Below are positions 7,888-16,518 of a stretch of 64,000 nucleotides of DNA, one piece after another. This stretch comes from UBA1858 sp965227695 (lineage in GTDB: Bacteria; Pseudomonadota; Gammaproteobacteria; UBA4575), in contig OZ245760.1 of assembly GCA_965227695.1 (NCBI GenBank), forward strand, positions 558,001 through 622,000, read 5' to 3'. A program made the position numbers and the translations under genes. The first letter of the stretch is position 1, and each line of letters begins with the position of its first letter. The notes under the pieces were generated by a model, which worked only from the letters and a program-made list of their open reading frames with translations, was not told the origin of the DNA and did not search any database.

Positions 7888-9158
7888 GACTGAAATACCA
7901 GTTTGCCGTTCACAAAAGTATGGGTCACTTTGCCCTTAAAGGTTTGATTAATGAATGGTGTGTTTTTGCCCAGGCTGTGGATACTGTCCGGCGTTAACTG
8001 CCACTCAATCAGGGGATTACATATGCACAGATCAGCTTTTTGCCCGGGTGATAATGTACCTGCCGGTATATTAAGCAGTTCTGCCGGTTTATGCGTCAGC
8101 AAGGCAACAATGTCGGGTAATTTTGCTACACCTTCTTTGACAAGGCGCAGTGCCAGCGGTAGCAGTGTTTCCAGCGAGGATATGCCAGGCTCTGTCGCGG
8201 CAAAAGGCGCCAGCTTGGCATCATATTCATGAGGCTGGTGATCCGAACACAGGCTAACCAGAATGTCACTATTGATGCGATGCCTTAAACCGGCAATATC
8301 ATGATGACTTCTAAGGGGTGGGATCACATGGTAATTGCCATCAAAGCCACGAATGTCGCGGTCGCTTAAAAATAATTGATGTGCGCATATATCCGCGCTG
8401 ATCGGCAATCCGTCAAATTTGGCACGTTCGAGCATCTGTAATGCACGTTGTGTGGATAAGCGGCAAAAGTGAACCCGTGCGCCGGTTTGTTCAATCATAG
8501 CCAAACAGGCGCCCACAGCCGCCGTTTCGGCGGCTGTGGGAATTCCTGCAAGCCCCATACGGGTGGCATACATGCCCTCATGCGCACAACCATCTGCCGC
8601 GAGATCATGATCCACTGGATGATAAAATAAAGTCAGGCTCTGACTGGATGCATATTCCATCGCGCGACGCAGCACAAGGTGATTGGCAACAGGTCTTAAA
8701 ACATTACTTATACCGACGACGCCTGCCTCTTTCAGTGCAGCCATTTCACTCAGCATGTGCCCCTCCAGCTTTGAAGTCAGGGCGCCAATGATGTAGACAT
8801 GGCAGTTTGAGGCTGCCTGTGCGCGTTGCTGGATCAACTCTACCTCAGCGGGTGAATCGACGGCAGGTTCAGTATCAGGCAGACAGACAACGGAAGTAAT
8901 ACCGGCGCTTATGGCGGCATAAGTTTCACTGGCGATCGTTGCTTTATGTTCCTGTCCGGGTTCACGAAGTCGAGTTGCTATGTCTACAATTCCCGGGAAT
9001 AAGTAACTTCCTTTTGCATCGATTGTTTTGTTTGCCTGCCAGTCGGGTGGTGCTTTTCCAACGGCCGCAATGGTATCCTGATGAATGTATAGATTAGAAA
9101 CCTCATTGAGCTGATTGGCCGGATCAACCACGTGGGCGTTGTTAATTTCAATGTTCAT
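7884..9158 (-). CDS. pyrC': Dihydroorotase-like PyrC' (probably inactive) partner of PyrB
   Basis: This 424-residue protein has the multifunctional-complex-type dihydroorotase fold. In active enzymes the first metal ligands form D-x-H-x-H before L-R-E-P-G. Here the segment is D-I-A-T-R-L-R-E-P-G, with Ala61 and Arg63 in place of the two histidines, although the later S-D-H-Q-P-H motif is kept. This matches the non-catalytic PyrC' (PyrX) described in Pseudomonas, which is needed to assemble the aspartate carbamoyltransferase dodecamer with PyrB. It is coupled by 4-bp overlaps to pyrB upstream and to the pyrK-like gene downstream. A separate active dihydroorotase should exist elsewhere in the genome. 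Confidence 0.93.
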   Translation of the reverse strand: MNIEINNAHVVDPANQLNEVSNLYIHQDTIAAVGKAPPDWQANKTIDAKGSYLFPGIVDIATRLREPGQEHKATIASETYAAISAGITSVVCLPDTEPAVDSPAEVELIQQRAQAASNCHVYIIGALTSKLEGHMLSEMAALKEAGVVGISNVLRPVANHLVLRRAMEYASSQSLTLFYHPVDHDLAADGCAHEGMYATRMGLAGIPTAAETAAVGACLAMIEQTGARVHFCRLSTQRALQMLERAKFDGLPISADICAHQLFLSDRDIRGFDGNYHVIPPLRSHHDIAGLRHRINSDILVSLCSDHQPHEYDAKLAPFAATEPGISSLETLLPLALRLVKEGVAKLPDIVALLTHKPAELLNIPAGTLSPGQKADLCICNPLIEWQLTPDSIHSLGKNTPFINQTFKGKVTHTFVNGKLVFQS

Positions 9159-10075
9159 TGCGCGCTTCCTGCCAGAATTGACATAATGGCCATTCTTACT
9201 GCAATGCCGTAAGACACCTGGTCAAGGATTACAGATTGATTGCCATCCGCGACTTCGGAGCTGATTTCAACGCCACGGTTAATTGGGCCCGGATGCATCA
9301 CGATGGCGTCACTGGCAGCCAGTGCCAGACGTTCCCGGGTTAATCCAAATAAATGGTAGTACTCATGCTGACTGGGTAATAGTGCGCCCAGCATACGCTC
9401 TTTTTGTAAGCGCAGCATGATGATCACATCTGCATTATGCAACCCGGCTTCTATGCTATGAAATACTTTTACCCCCATACTCTCTATACGGGCAGGTAAC
9501 AAAGTGCGGGGGGCAATAATTCGAATTTCCTTCGCGCCGAGGGTGCGTAGTGCATGAATCTGAGAACGCGCAACGCGCGAATGTAATAAATCGCCTACTA
9601 TCGCAATGTTTAGATCCTCAAATTGGCCCTTGTTGCGTCGAATAGTGTACATATCGAGCATGGCCTGCGTGGGATGGGCATGGCGTCCATCACCGGCATT
9701 AATGACCCGGATGTTTGGAGAGATATGACGAGATATGAATTCGGCTGCACCGCTTTCCTGGTGCCGGATGATGAACATATCGACCTGCATCGCTTCAAGA
9801 TTACGAAGTGTGTCAAGTAAGCTCTCGCCTTTAACGGTGGCTGATGAATCAATATTGATATTTAGAATATCGGCAGATAACCGTTTTGCGGCAAGTTCAA
9901 AGGTGCTGCGAGTGCGGGTACTGGCCTCAAAAAACAGATTAACGATTGTTTTCCCACGTAAAAGAGGGACTTTTTTAACCGTTCTCCCGTCAACATTAGT
10001 AAATGACTCAGCCGTATCCAGAATATGGGTCAACTGATCTTTGGTAAGTGATTCAGTTGTTAAAAAATGTTGCAT
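9155..10075 (-). CDS. pyrB: Aspartate carbamoyltransferase catalytic subunit
   Basis: PyrB joins carbamoyl phosphate and aspartate to form carbamoyl aspartate, the committed step of pyrimidine synthesis. The 306-residue length is normal for the catalytic chain without a regulatory PyrI. The carbamoyl-phosphate loop F-E-A-S-T-R-T-R-S-T-F-E is at about residues 53-64. The I-V-G-D-L-L-H-S-R-V-A-R-S segment and the C-terminal H-P-G-P-I-N-R-G-V-E-I motif are intact. It lies downstream of pyrR (23-bp gap) and overlaps pyrC' by 4 bp, the class A aspartate carbamoyltransferase arrangement of Pseudomonas. Confidence 0.97.
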   Translation of the reverse strand: MQHFLTTESLTKDQLTHILDTAESFTNVDGRTVKKVPLLRGKTIVNLFFEASTRTRSTFELAAKRLSADILNINIDSSATVKGESLLDTLRNLEAMQVDMFIIRHQESGAAEFISRHISPNIRVINAGDGRHAHPTQAMLDMYTIRRNKGQFEDLNIAIVGDLLHSRVARSQIHALRTLGAKEIRIIAPRTLLPARIESMGVKVFHSIEAGLHNADVIIMLRLQKERMLGALLPSQHEYYHLFGLTRERLALAASDAIVMHPGPINRGVEISSEVADGNQSVILDQVSYGIAVRMAIMSILAGSAQ

Positions 10076-10098
10076 CTGGTTTTTAGCGGGAGTTGTAG

Positions 10099-10617
10099 CT
10101 ATTGATTAGCAGTAATAATTTCTAGTGCAAGTGGTTTGGGGCCTGTCAGTTTTACATGCTGTGGTGGTGGCAGGTCAATTTTTTTACTCGCCACGGCCGC
10201 ATCTATCGGAAGTTCGCGGCCACCCCGATCAACCAGTACAACCAGATGCACACTCGCAGGCCGGCCATAGTCAAACAGTTCATTCATGGCTGCACGTATT
10301 GTACGTCCGGTATGAAGAACATCATCCACCAGGATAATATGTTCATTGGTGATATCGAGTGGAATATTGGAGGGTTTAACCTCGGGATTGAGTCCCAGAC
10401 GACTAAAATCATCACGATAAAATGATATATCCAGAATGCCCATGGGTTTTTTCAGGCCCAGCGCGTTATGCAAGTGCTCACCAATCCACACGCCACCGGT
10501 GCGAATTCCAACAAGAAGTGGTTGTGGATCCTCCAGCTGCGTAATGAGTCTGCGAGTCTGACTGGTTAAATCGACAAGCAGTTCATCTATATTCATCTCT
10601 GAAATGTGTGTATTCAT
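10099..10617 (-). CDS. pyrR: PyrR: pyr regulator / uracil phosphoribosyltransferase family
   Basis: This 172-residue protein is of the PyrR type I phosphoribosyltransferase family. It contains the PRPP-binding signature I-I-L-V-D-D-V-L-H-T-G-R-T-I-R-A-A near residues 94-110 and a C-terminal D-L-P-P-P-Q-H-V-K-L segment. In Bacillus, PyrR attenuates the pyr operon by binding its mRNA and has weak uracil phosphoribosyltransferase activity; in Pseudomonas the homologue also affects pyr expression. I did not recognise an anti-terminator structure in the 23-bp gap to pyrB. It overlaps ruvX by 4 bp. Confidence 0.95.
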   Translation of the reverse strand: MNTHISEMNIDELLVDLTSQTRRLITQLEDPQPLLVGIRTGGVWIGEHLHNALGLKKPMGILDISFYRDDFSRLGLNPEVKPSNIPLDITNEHIILVDDVLHTGRTIRAAMNELFDYGRPASVHLVVLVDRGGRELPIDAAVASKKIDLPPPQHVKLTGPKPLALEIITANQ

Positions 10618-11057
10618 TTGGCTAGATTAACATTCATCCACGATTCCAACAAAATAGCGGCTGCAAGTTGGTCGATCTCATCTTTACGAATCTTACCGTG
10701 CGTTACGGGTCTTTGGGCTTTAAGTCTGTGATAAGCCTCATCAGAGGTAAGTGTCTCATCGTGTGTTGTTACAGGTAAATGACTTTTTTGGGATAGCTGG
10801 TCACAAAATTGACGAATATTTTTACGTAATGTTCTGTTTTCCTCACTCGCTTCAGGAATTCCGACAATTATTATTTGTGGTTGCCACTCAGTGATGAGCC
10901 TGATAATAGTATTCCAGTCAGGTTGCTGGTATGTACTGGAAATGGTTGTCAGAGGCCGGGCAGTGAGAGTGAGACTTTGTCCAATTGCGACACCAGTACG
11001 ACGTTTACCGTAATCAAAAGCCATAAATACCTGGTTAACACCAGATTTTTCAGGCAT
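10614..11057 (-). CDS. ruvX: Holliday junction resolvase-like protein RuvX/YqgF
   Basis: This 147-residue RNase H-fold nuclease of the YqgF/RuvX family is implicated in 5' end processing of pre-16S rRNA. Early residues M-A-F-D-Y-G-K-R-R-T-G-V-A hold the first catalytic Asp. T-H-D-E-T-L-T-S lies in the middle, and K-D-E-I-D-Q-L-A-A-A near the end supplies the remaining acidic residues. The reading frame overlaps algH by 8 bp and pyrR by 4 bp, so all three are translationally coupled. The yqgE-yqgF pairing is general in proteobacteria. Confidence 0.95.
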   Translation of the reverse strand: MPEKSGVNQVFMAFDYGKRRTGVAIGQSLTLTARPLTTISSTYQQPDWNTIIRLITEWQPQIIIVGIPEASEENRTLRKNIRQFCDQLSQKSHLPVTTHDETLTSDEAYHRLKAQRPVTHGKIRKDEIDQLAAAILLESWMNVNLAK

Positions 11058-11619
11058 GGCCAGGCTGAACGCTCAGCAAATTGAGGTCAATGCCCAGTAA
11101 CTTACCAGCATACAGCCACTGCTGTTCGGCAGGTGTCGAAAAGACAAGCTGGTGCTCAAACACGGTGGTTAACCAGGAATTATCGGAGATTTCCCGCTCC
11201 AGCTGGCCGGGAGCCCACCCAGCATAGCCCAGTACAATTAATTTGTTCTGTGGGCCGGCGCCTCGGGCAATATCCTCCAGTATAGTTGTCGATGAAGTAA
11301 GATATAGATGATCTGCAACTTTTATTGTTGCATCATATTGGTAGTCACTGTCATGTAATATAAAGCCGTGGTCTCTATCGATCGGACCGCCCGTATGGAT
11401 TTTTAGGTCATTTAACGATTCATCGACATTGCCAGCAACGGAAATATTGAGCAGTTCATGTATGGTCATATTGGTGGGTTGGTTAAGAATGATACCCATC
11501 GCTCCATGTTCCTGCGAATAATCACAAATCAGGGTGATCGCTCTGTTGAAATTGGGATCATTTAATGAAGGCATTGCAATGAGAATATTTGAACGCAGGG
11601 ATGGATATGAGTTATTCAC
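11050..11619 (-). CDS. algH: YqgE/AlgH family protein
   Basis: This 189-residue protein is of the UPF0301 (YqgE/AlgH) family. Visible signatures are L-I-A-M-P-S-L-N-D-P-N-F near residue 14, I-I-L-N-Q-P-T-N, the G-G-P-I-D-R-D-H-G-F-I-L-H motif near residues 77-89, and L-G-Y-A-G-W-A-P-G-Q-L-E-R-E-I. A Pseudomonas mutant affected alginate production, but no biochemical activity is firmly assigned. It follows tonB by 2 bp and overlaps ruvX. Confidence 0.96.
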   Translation of the reverse strand: MNNSYPSLRSNILIAMPSLNDPNFNRAITLICDYSQEHGAMGIILNQPTNMTIHELLNISVAGNVDESLNDLKIHTGGPIDRDHGFILHDSDYQYDATIKVADHLYLTSSTTILEDIARGAGPQNKLIVLGYAGWAPGQLEREISDNSWLTTVFEHQLVFSTPAEQQWLYAGKLLGIDLNLLSVQPGHA

Positions 11620-11621
11620 GG

Positions 11622-12494
11622 CTATCGAGTCGAAAATTTATTATCGTTATGGTAGATCCATGTGCGTGTAATCATCAGTTGGTCATATTGTTCGCGCATC
11701 TCGGGGGGAAACTGTTTGAATGGCGAAGATAGTTTGACGACCTTAATGGCTGATTCATCCAATAGCTTCTGTCCTGATTTTTTTTGCAGGATAGTTGAAA
11801 TAACTTTGCCATCATAATTCACCAGAACACTTAATATAAGAGTCCCGGACAAATTTTTACGCCGGGCTTTATCCGGGTAGTTGATATTACCCACAATTTC
11901 AACTTTTTGGACCCAGTCTTTGATGTATTTTGCCTCGATAGATGACTTGGCGCTGAGAGTGTCAATGTGGTTGATCCGTGGACGTTTGGCATATAGCTGT
12001 TTTTCACGACTTAATTCAGAGACGAGTTGCGCTATGTTTTGCTGATTTTTACGAAGATCATTGTTTTCGGGGTTTAACTGATCATGAGTGGTCTCATTAC
12101 GTTGAGTGCTACTATCTTCCGGGTCGACGGAAGTTAATGTTTGCTGATGGTTCAACATACGTGCGCTGTTATTATTTGAAGCTTTAGTGCTGTTAAATTG
12201 TGTACCCTGAAATGATTGATTGTTGACAGATGGAGAAGTCGGCCTGGCATCAAAGTCTACACTGCCACTTTGAACCTGGTTGTGTTCGGCAATCACCTTG
12301 GCATCAACAGGTGTATCTACATTTTGTGTTCTGGTAAGAATGACCTCGATACTTGAGGGTGGTGCCCTGTGATTTTTAATTAATTCGAAGCCAATACCTA
12401 AAATTACCAGCGCATGCAAAGCCAGGGCAAGAAGGAAAGTAAAGCTGATTCTATCGCTTGAAGATATTTTGGGTGCTGCAATCGTTGTTGTCAT
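11622..12494 (-). CDS. tonB: TonB-family energy transducer
   Basis: This 290-residue protein is of the TonB superfamily, which links inner-membrane proton motive force (through ExbB/ExbD) to outer-membrane receptors. A cytoplasmic head of about 18 residues is followed by one transmembrane helix at about 19-39. A long polar Ser/Asn/Gln-rich spacer lacks the classical Glu-Pro/Lys-Pro repeats. The C-terminal TonB domain (about 200-290) has N-Y-P-D-K-A-R-R-K-N-L-S-G-T-L and S-V-L-V-N-Y-D-G-K-V. No exbB/exbD is nearby. The position between gshB and algH matches the Pseudomonas locus whose TonB (TonB3) is needed for twitching, so a pilus-related role is plausible. Confidence 0.88.
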   Translation of the reverse strand: MTTTIAAPKISSSDRISFTFLLALALHALVILGIGFELIKNHRAPPSSIEVILTRTQNVDTPVDAKVIAEHNQVQSGSVDFDARPTSPSVNNQSFQGTQFNSTKASNNNSARMLNHQQTLTSVDPEDSSTQRNETTHDQLNPENNDLRKNQQNIAQLVSELSREKQLYAKRPRINHIDTLSAKSSIEAKYIKDWVQKVEIVGNINYPDKARRKNLSGTLILSVLVNYDGKVISTILQKKSGQKLLDESAIKVVKLSSPFKQFPPEMREQYDQLMITRTWIYHNDNKFSTR

Positions 12495-12524
12495 TATATC
12501 TGATACTGAATTGCCATAATTATA

Positions 12525-13481
12525 TCACTTGAATTGATGTAATATTTCCTCTATCTGGTTGAATAATATGCTACAAATATTCAGATCGTACTGTGCATCA
12601 AGTTCACGAACACAGGTAGGGCTCGTGATATTGATCTCAGTTAAATAAGTACCAATAACATCTATCCCGGCAAATAATATTCCATTTTCTGTCAAACAGG
12701 ATTTAATTTCAGTGCAAATCCACCGATCCCGCTCACTCAACGGTACCCCAAGACCTTGACCGCCGGCAGCAAGATTGCCCCGAAATTCATTTTTTGCAGG
12801 GATTCTGGCAAGTGCATAGGGTATCGGTTCTCCGTTAATAATTAGTATTCGCTTATCACCCTCCGAGATCTGTGGAATAAAGCGCTGGACCATGATGGTC
12901 TCAGACCCCTTTTTTGTAATGTGGTCGATAATGGAATGCAGGTTCATGTCTTCAGGGGTAACCCGGAAGACAGACTCTCCGCCCATGGCATCAAGGGGCT
13001 TCACAACCGCATCACCGTGTTCATGAATAAAATGAACAATACGTTCGCGATCTTTGGCTACCAGTGTGGGTGTACAACATTGGGGGAAGTTAACAATAGA
13101 AAATTTTTCATTCATATTGCGTAACGAGCACGGATCGTTGACTACGCAAGTTCCCTGTTTTTGTACCAGTTCCAGGGCGTAAGTAGTATAGATATATTCC
13201 ATATTGAATGGAGGATCCTTGCGCATAAGTATGACGTCAAATGATGATAATTCAGAGTCGCGATAGTGCTCTATGCCAAACCAGTTCTCAGTCCGGTCAT
13301 ATACAGATAGCAATGCAACCCGGGCAAATGCCCTTCCATCAAGAATGTATATGCTATCAGGTTTGACGTAGTAAATACTCCATTTACGCTGTTGAGCCTC
13401 GAGCAGCATTGCAAATGTGGTGTCTTTGTAGGTATGGATCGACTCAATCGGGTCCATGATTACTGCAATTTTTACGGTCAT
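12525..13481 (-). CDS. gshB: Glutathione synthase
   Basis: GshB ligates glycine to gamma-glutamylcysteine with ATP to give glutathione. The ATG at 13481 is chosen over a codon 21 bp upstream, because homologues begin M-x-x-K-I-A-V-I-M-D-P-I. That gives 318 residues, the normal length. The ATP-grasp features are present: V-V-K-P-L-D-A-M-G-G, Q-R-F-I-P-Q-I-S-E-G-D-K-R, and a closing E-I-N-x-T-S-P-T-C-V-R-E-L-D motif. It is the first gene of the minus-strand run towards pyrK and is divergent from pilG. Confidence 0.96.
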   Translation of the reverse strand: MTVKIAVIMDPIESIHTYKDTTFAMLLEAQQRKWSIYYVKPDSIYILDGRAFARVALLSVYDRTENWFGIEHYRDSELSSFDVILMRKDPPFNMEYIYTTYALELVQKQGTCVVNDPCSLRNMNEKFSIVNFPQCCTPTLVAKDRERIVHFIHEHGDAVVKPLDAMGGESVFRVTPEDMNLHSIIDHITKKGSETIMVQRFIPQISEGDKRILIINGEPIPYALARIPAKNEFRGNLAAGGQGLGVPLSERDRWICTEIKSCLTENGILFAGIDVIGTYLTEINITSPTCVRELDAQYDLNICSILFNQIEEILHQFK

Positions 13482-13681
13482 GCCGTGATCCTCTATCAGC
13501 AATATTTGTCGTTATGTCGGCTGGAATTGTTAAAGGGCTACCTTGATTTACTCCGGTTCAGTACCGTGTGCATATACTCTGAGGTGAATATATCTTCGAT
13601 TGTATCGCCAGCCAAGTTTTGGTTGTTTAAGTATAACCATATGGGCCGCATGTATTATGTTAATAGCTCGGGAGAAATAAA

Positions 13682-14125
13682 TTGGGAGCACAAAATATCG
13701 AAAACAGTTCTGTTGCGCAATTGGCAGATTCGAAGCCAGTTGATTTGTCGTCAATAAAAGTGATGATTATCGACGACAGTAAAACTATTCGTAAATCAGC
13801 TGAAACCCTTCTCAGTAAAGAAGGTTGTGAAGTATACACTGCAGAAGATGGTTTTGAGGCGCTTGCAATTATAGCTGTGAATAAACCTGATATTATTTTT
13901 GTAGACATTATGATGCCAAGGCTTGATGGCTATCAGACATGCACATTGATCAAAAACAACCGTCAGTTCAGAGATACACCGGTTATCATGCTTACCAGTA
14001 AAGATAGCATATTTGATAAAGCAAGAGGCCGTATAGTTGGTTCAGAAGAATACCTGACGAAACCATTCACGCGCGATGACCTGATGCAGGCTGTGGCTCG
14101 CTATGCAAGTAGTGATGTGTCTTGA
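13682..14125 (+). CDS. pilG: Twitching motility response regulator PilG
   Basis: This stand-alone CheY-like receiver has 147 residues, with a 25-residue N-terminal tail before the fold. The acidic pocket is I-I-D-D, the phospho-acceptor is Asp75 (I-F-V-D-I-M-M-P), and the conserved Lys is in Y-L-T-K-P-F. In the Pil-Chp pathway PilG promotes pilus extension. Translation starts at TTG, supported by CGGGAGAAATAAA immediately upstream; no ATG is available before the fold. It is the first gene of the pilG-H-I-J-L-chpC operon, divergent from gshB. Confidence 0.95.
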   Translation: MGAQNIENSSVAQLADSKPVDLSSIKVMIIDDSKTIRKSAETLLSKEGCEVYTAEDGFEALAIIAVNKPDIIFVDIMMPRLDGYQTCTLIKNNRQFRDTPVIMLTSKDSIFDKARGRIVGSEEYLTKPFTRDDLMQAVARYASSDVS

Positions 14126-14147
14126 TTAAAGTAAAAGAGATTAAGAG

Positions 14148-14510
14148 ATGGCGCATATATTGATTGTTGATGATTCAGCGACTGAAAGACACTTTCTGAA
14201 AACAATATTAGTGGAGAATGGATATAAAATCAGTCTTGCTGAAAATGGAGAACAGGGTATCGAGATGGCCAAAGCAACGCACCCTGATCTTATATTAATG
14301 GATGTTGTAATGCCCGGAATGAATGGCTTTCAGGCAACACGTTTTTTAACAAAATCTCCGGATACTGCGGATATTCCCGTGTTGATGGTGAGTACTAAAA
14401 GCGATCAAACAGATCAGGTCTGGGCGACACGCCAGGGTGCCCGTGCATACATAACCAAACCTGTAAATGGCAGTGCTCTGCTGGCGTCAGTTAAAGACTA
14501 TCTTGCATGA
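14148..14510 (+). CDS. pilH: Twitching motility response regulator PilH
   Basis: This 120-residue single-domain receiver protein has I-V-D-D-S near residues 6-10, phospho-acceptor Asp52 (L-M-D-V-V-M-P-G-M-N-G) and the Lys of Y-I-T-K-P. In Pseudomonas PilH opposes PilG, as a phosphate sink or by favouring retraction. It is 22 bp after pilG and overlaps pilI by 4 bp (ATGA). Confidence 0.96.
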   Translation: MAHILIVDDSATERHFLKTILVENGYKISLAENGEQGIEMAKATHPDLILMDVVMPGMNGFQATRFLTKSPDTADIPVLMVSTKSDQTDQVWATRQGARAYITKPVNGSALLASVKDYLA

Positions 14511-15052
14511 ATGATATGAATGCTTTTCAGTATCTAAATGATCTAGATAGAAAATTCTCACGTGATGCTGGAGATATTGTATGCGAGCAGCAGTCCAGCA
14601 TGAGAACGCTGCATTTCAGGGTTGGACGATACGATTTGTTGTTGCCTCTCGATACAAGCACTGAAGTGTTGTCAAATCTCAAATATACACCGGTGCCTAT
14701 TTCAAGATCATGGATATTGGGAATAGCAAGTCTCAGGGGGCAGTTAGTCACAATAATCGATTTAAAAAATTTTTTATTTAAAGCCGAATCGCTGAAAAAA
14801 ATGTCAGGTCACAGAATCGTGGTTAGCAAGGCGGGTGAAGTTTTTCTGGGCTTTGTAGTGGATCAGGTGATAGGGCTGATGAATCTGAATAAGGAAGATT
14901 TCGTGGATAGTTATCCGCAACACTGGGATAGTAATTTGGTTGATTATTTATCGGGTGTGTATAGTGAAGGAGACGGCTATTTTGGTGTGTGTGATGTATT
15001 GAAAATGCTCAATGACACGCGATTTATCGAAGGACAAAAGAGTGTCAGTTGA
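14507..15052 (+). CDS. pilI: CheW-like scaffold protein PilI
   Basis: This 181-residue CheW-domain protein should couple the PilJ receptor to the ChpA kinase. Recognisable parts are L-R-F-x-V-G-R-Y-D-L-L-L-P near residues 30-42, I-L-G-I-A-S-L-R-G-Q-L-V-T-I-I-D-L, which is the most conserved CheW strand, and V-D-Q-V-I-G-L in the second half. It overlaps pilH by 4 bp. Confidence 0.94.
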   Translation: MNDMNAFQYLNDLDRKFSRDAGDIVCEQQSSMRTLHFRVGRYDLLLPLDTSTEVLSNLKYTPVPISRSWILGIASLRGQLVTIIDLKNFLFKAESLKKMSGHRIVVSKAGEVFLGFVVDQVIGLMNLNKEDFVDSYPQHWDSNLVDYLSGVYSEGDGYFGVCDVLKMLNDTRFIEGQKSVS

Positions 15053-15144
15053 TAAAAATACCGGGAATAGATAGCCCGATAATAAAATTGTTTTGATGGT
15101 TTAGGGAAATTTCTGCCTGGCAGAATATTATTTGGAGATAAAGG

Positions 15145-16482
15145 ATGGCGGTACCAAAAATAATTCAATCCAATTCGATGGATAAAAAAGATCGCATCAC
15201 GATATACATGGTCACAGGGATGGTTGCCGGGGTTGTTATTGCTCTGGCTGTGTTGAGTGTAATGGTATTTGTACCAACGCTATTTCTGAGTTCTCAGCGG
15301 CCAGTTGTCGCGGCTGGAATACTCTTGTCAGGAATTACAGTGCTGGCGCTGCTAGTGATATTTAGCTTGAAATGGAGTAGACGAGTCAAAAAGCAGCTAC
15401 ATGCAATTGATGAACAGAACAAGCGCAATCAGCAGGCTATACTCCTGCTGCTCGATGAAATGACTAATCTTGCTGAAGGGGATCTCACAGTACATACAAC
15501 TGTAACAGAAGATATCACCGGAGCCATTGCAGATTCAGTTAATTACTCTATTGATGCACTGAGAAATCTGGTGACGACCATCAATCGAACGGCGGTACAG
15601 GTTTCTCATGCCGCTGTACAAACGCAGGATATTACTCGGCAACTGACTGATTCGAGTCAGATGCAGTCAAGAGAGATAGCAAATGTGACATCGGCAATCA
15701 CAGAAATGGCAACATCGATCCAGCATGTTTCAAAGAATGCAAATACATCTGCAGAGGTCGCACAGAAATCCGTCGATATTGCGCACAAAGGCGCGCAAAC
15801 GGTTAGTCGCACGATAGATGGGATGGATACAATCAGAGAGCAAATTCAGGAAACATCAAAAAGAATAAAACGTCTTGGTGAGAGTTCTCAAGAAATAGGC
15901 AATATGGTCAGTCTAATCGATGAGATTGCAGATCAGACCAATATCCTCGCATTAAATGCTGCAATTCAGGCATCAAGTGCCGGAGAGGCGGGACGAGGAT
16001 TTGCAGTGGTTGCGGATGAGGTGCAAAGACTTGCAGAGCGCGCTGGTAATGCTACCAAACAAATTGAAGGCCTGGTAAAAACAATTCAGAGTGATATTAA
16101 CGAAGCAGTGGAATCAATGGAGCAAAGTACCACTAATGTTGTAAATGGTGCGCGTCTGGCTGAGGATGCTGGTGAGGCGCTGGCTGAGATTGAAACTGTG
16201 TCCGCAAATCTTAGTGGCCTGATACAGAATATTTCCACAGCTGCGACTAAACAGTCGCAGGCGTCTGCAAATGCTGCTTCAACGATGAATGTAATTCAGG
16301 AAATAACAGAACAGACATCTGCCAGTGCAACCAGAACAGCTAATTCGGTTAGTGAGTTAACTGTGCTTTCAAACGGGCTTAAAAAGTCCGTGGCAGGCTT
16401 CAAGCTGCCCGAGAATGAGAGAGTGCTGGCGTATAACGGCGCGAAGGATGAATCCCTTCCAGAGCAACAGCTGGCATCATAG
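15145..16482 (+). CDS. pilJ: PilJ-like methyl-accepting receptor lacking a periplasmic sensor domain
   Basis: This 445-residue chemoreceptor occupies the PilJ position. Two hydrophobic helices at about 19-49 and 53-76 are separated by only a few residues, so there is essentially no periplasmic ligand-binding domain; Pseudomonas PilJ is about 680 residues with two PilJ modules. A HAMP-like segment with L-A-E-G-D-L-T-V is near 110-118. The coiled-coil signalling domain follows, with the hairpin tip I-D-E-I-A-D-Q-T-N-I-L-A-L-N-A-A-I near 259 and A-S-S-A-G-E-A-G-R-G-F-A-V-V-A-D-E-V-Q. That A-S-S-A-G-E tip is PilJ-like. The 92 bp upstream of the start are non-coding. Confidence 0.93.
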   Translation: MAVPKIIQSNSMDKKDRITIYMVTGMVAGVVIALAVLSVMVFVPTLFLSSQRPVVAAGILLSGITVLALLVIFSLKWSRRVKKQLHAIDEQNKRNQQAILLLLDEMTNLAEGDLTVHTTVTEDITGAIADSVNYSIDALRNLVTTINRTAVQVSHAAVQTQDITRQLTDSSQMQSREIANVTSAITEMATSIQHVSKNANTSAEVAQKSVDIAHKGAQTVSRTIDGMDTIREQIQETSKRIKRLGESSQEIGNMVSLIDEIADQTNILALNAAIQASSAGEAGRGFAVVADEVQRLAERAGNATKQIEGLVKTIQSDINEAVESMEQSTTNVVNGARLAEDAGEALAEIETVSANLSGLIQNISTAATKQSQASANAASTMNVIQEITEQTSASATRTANSVSELTVLSNGLKKSVAGFKLPENERVLAYNGAKDESLPEQQLAS

Positions 16483-16518
16483 ATACAGTGTGTATTCAGA
16501 AGATAGTGAAGGAAAAAT

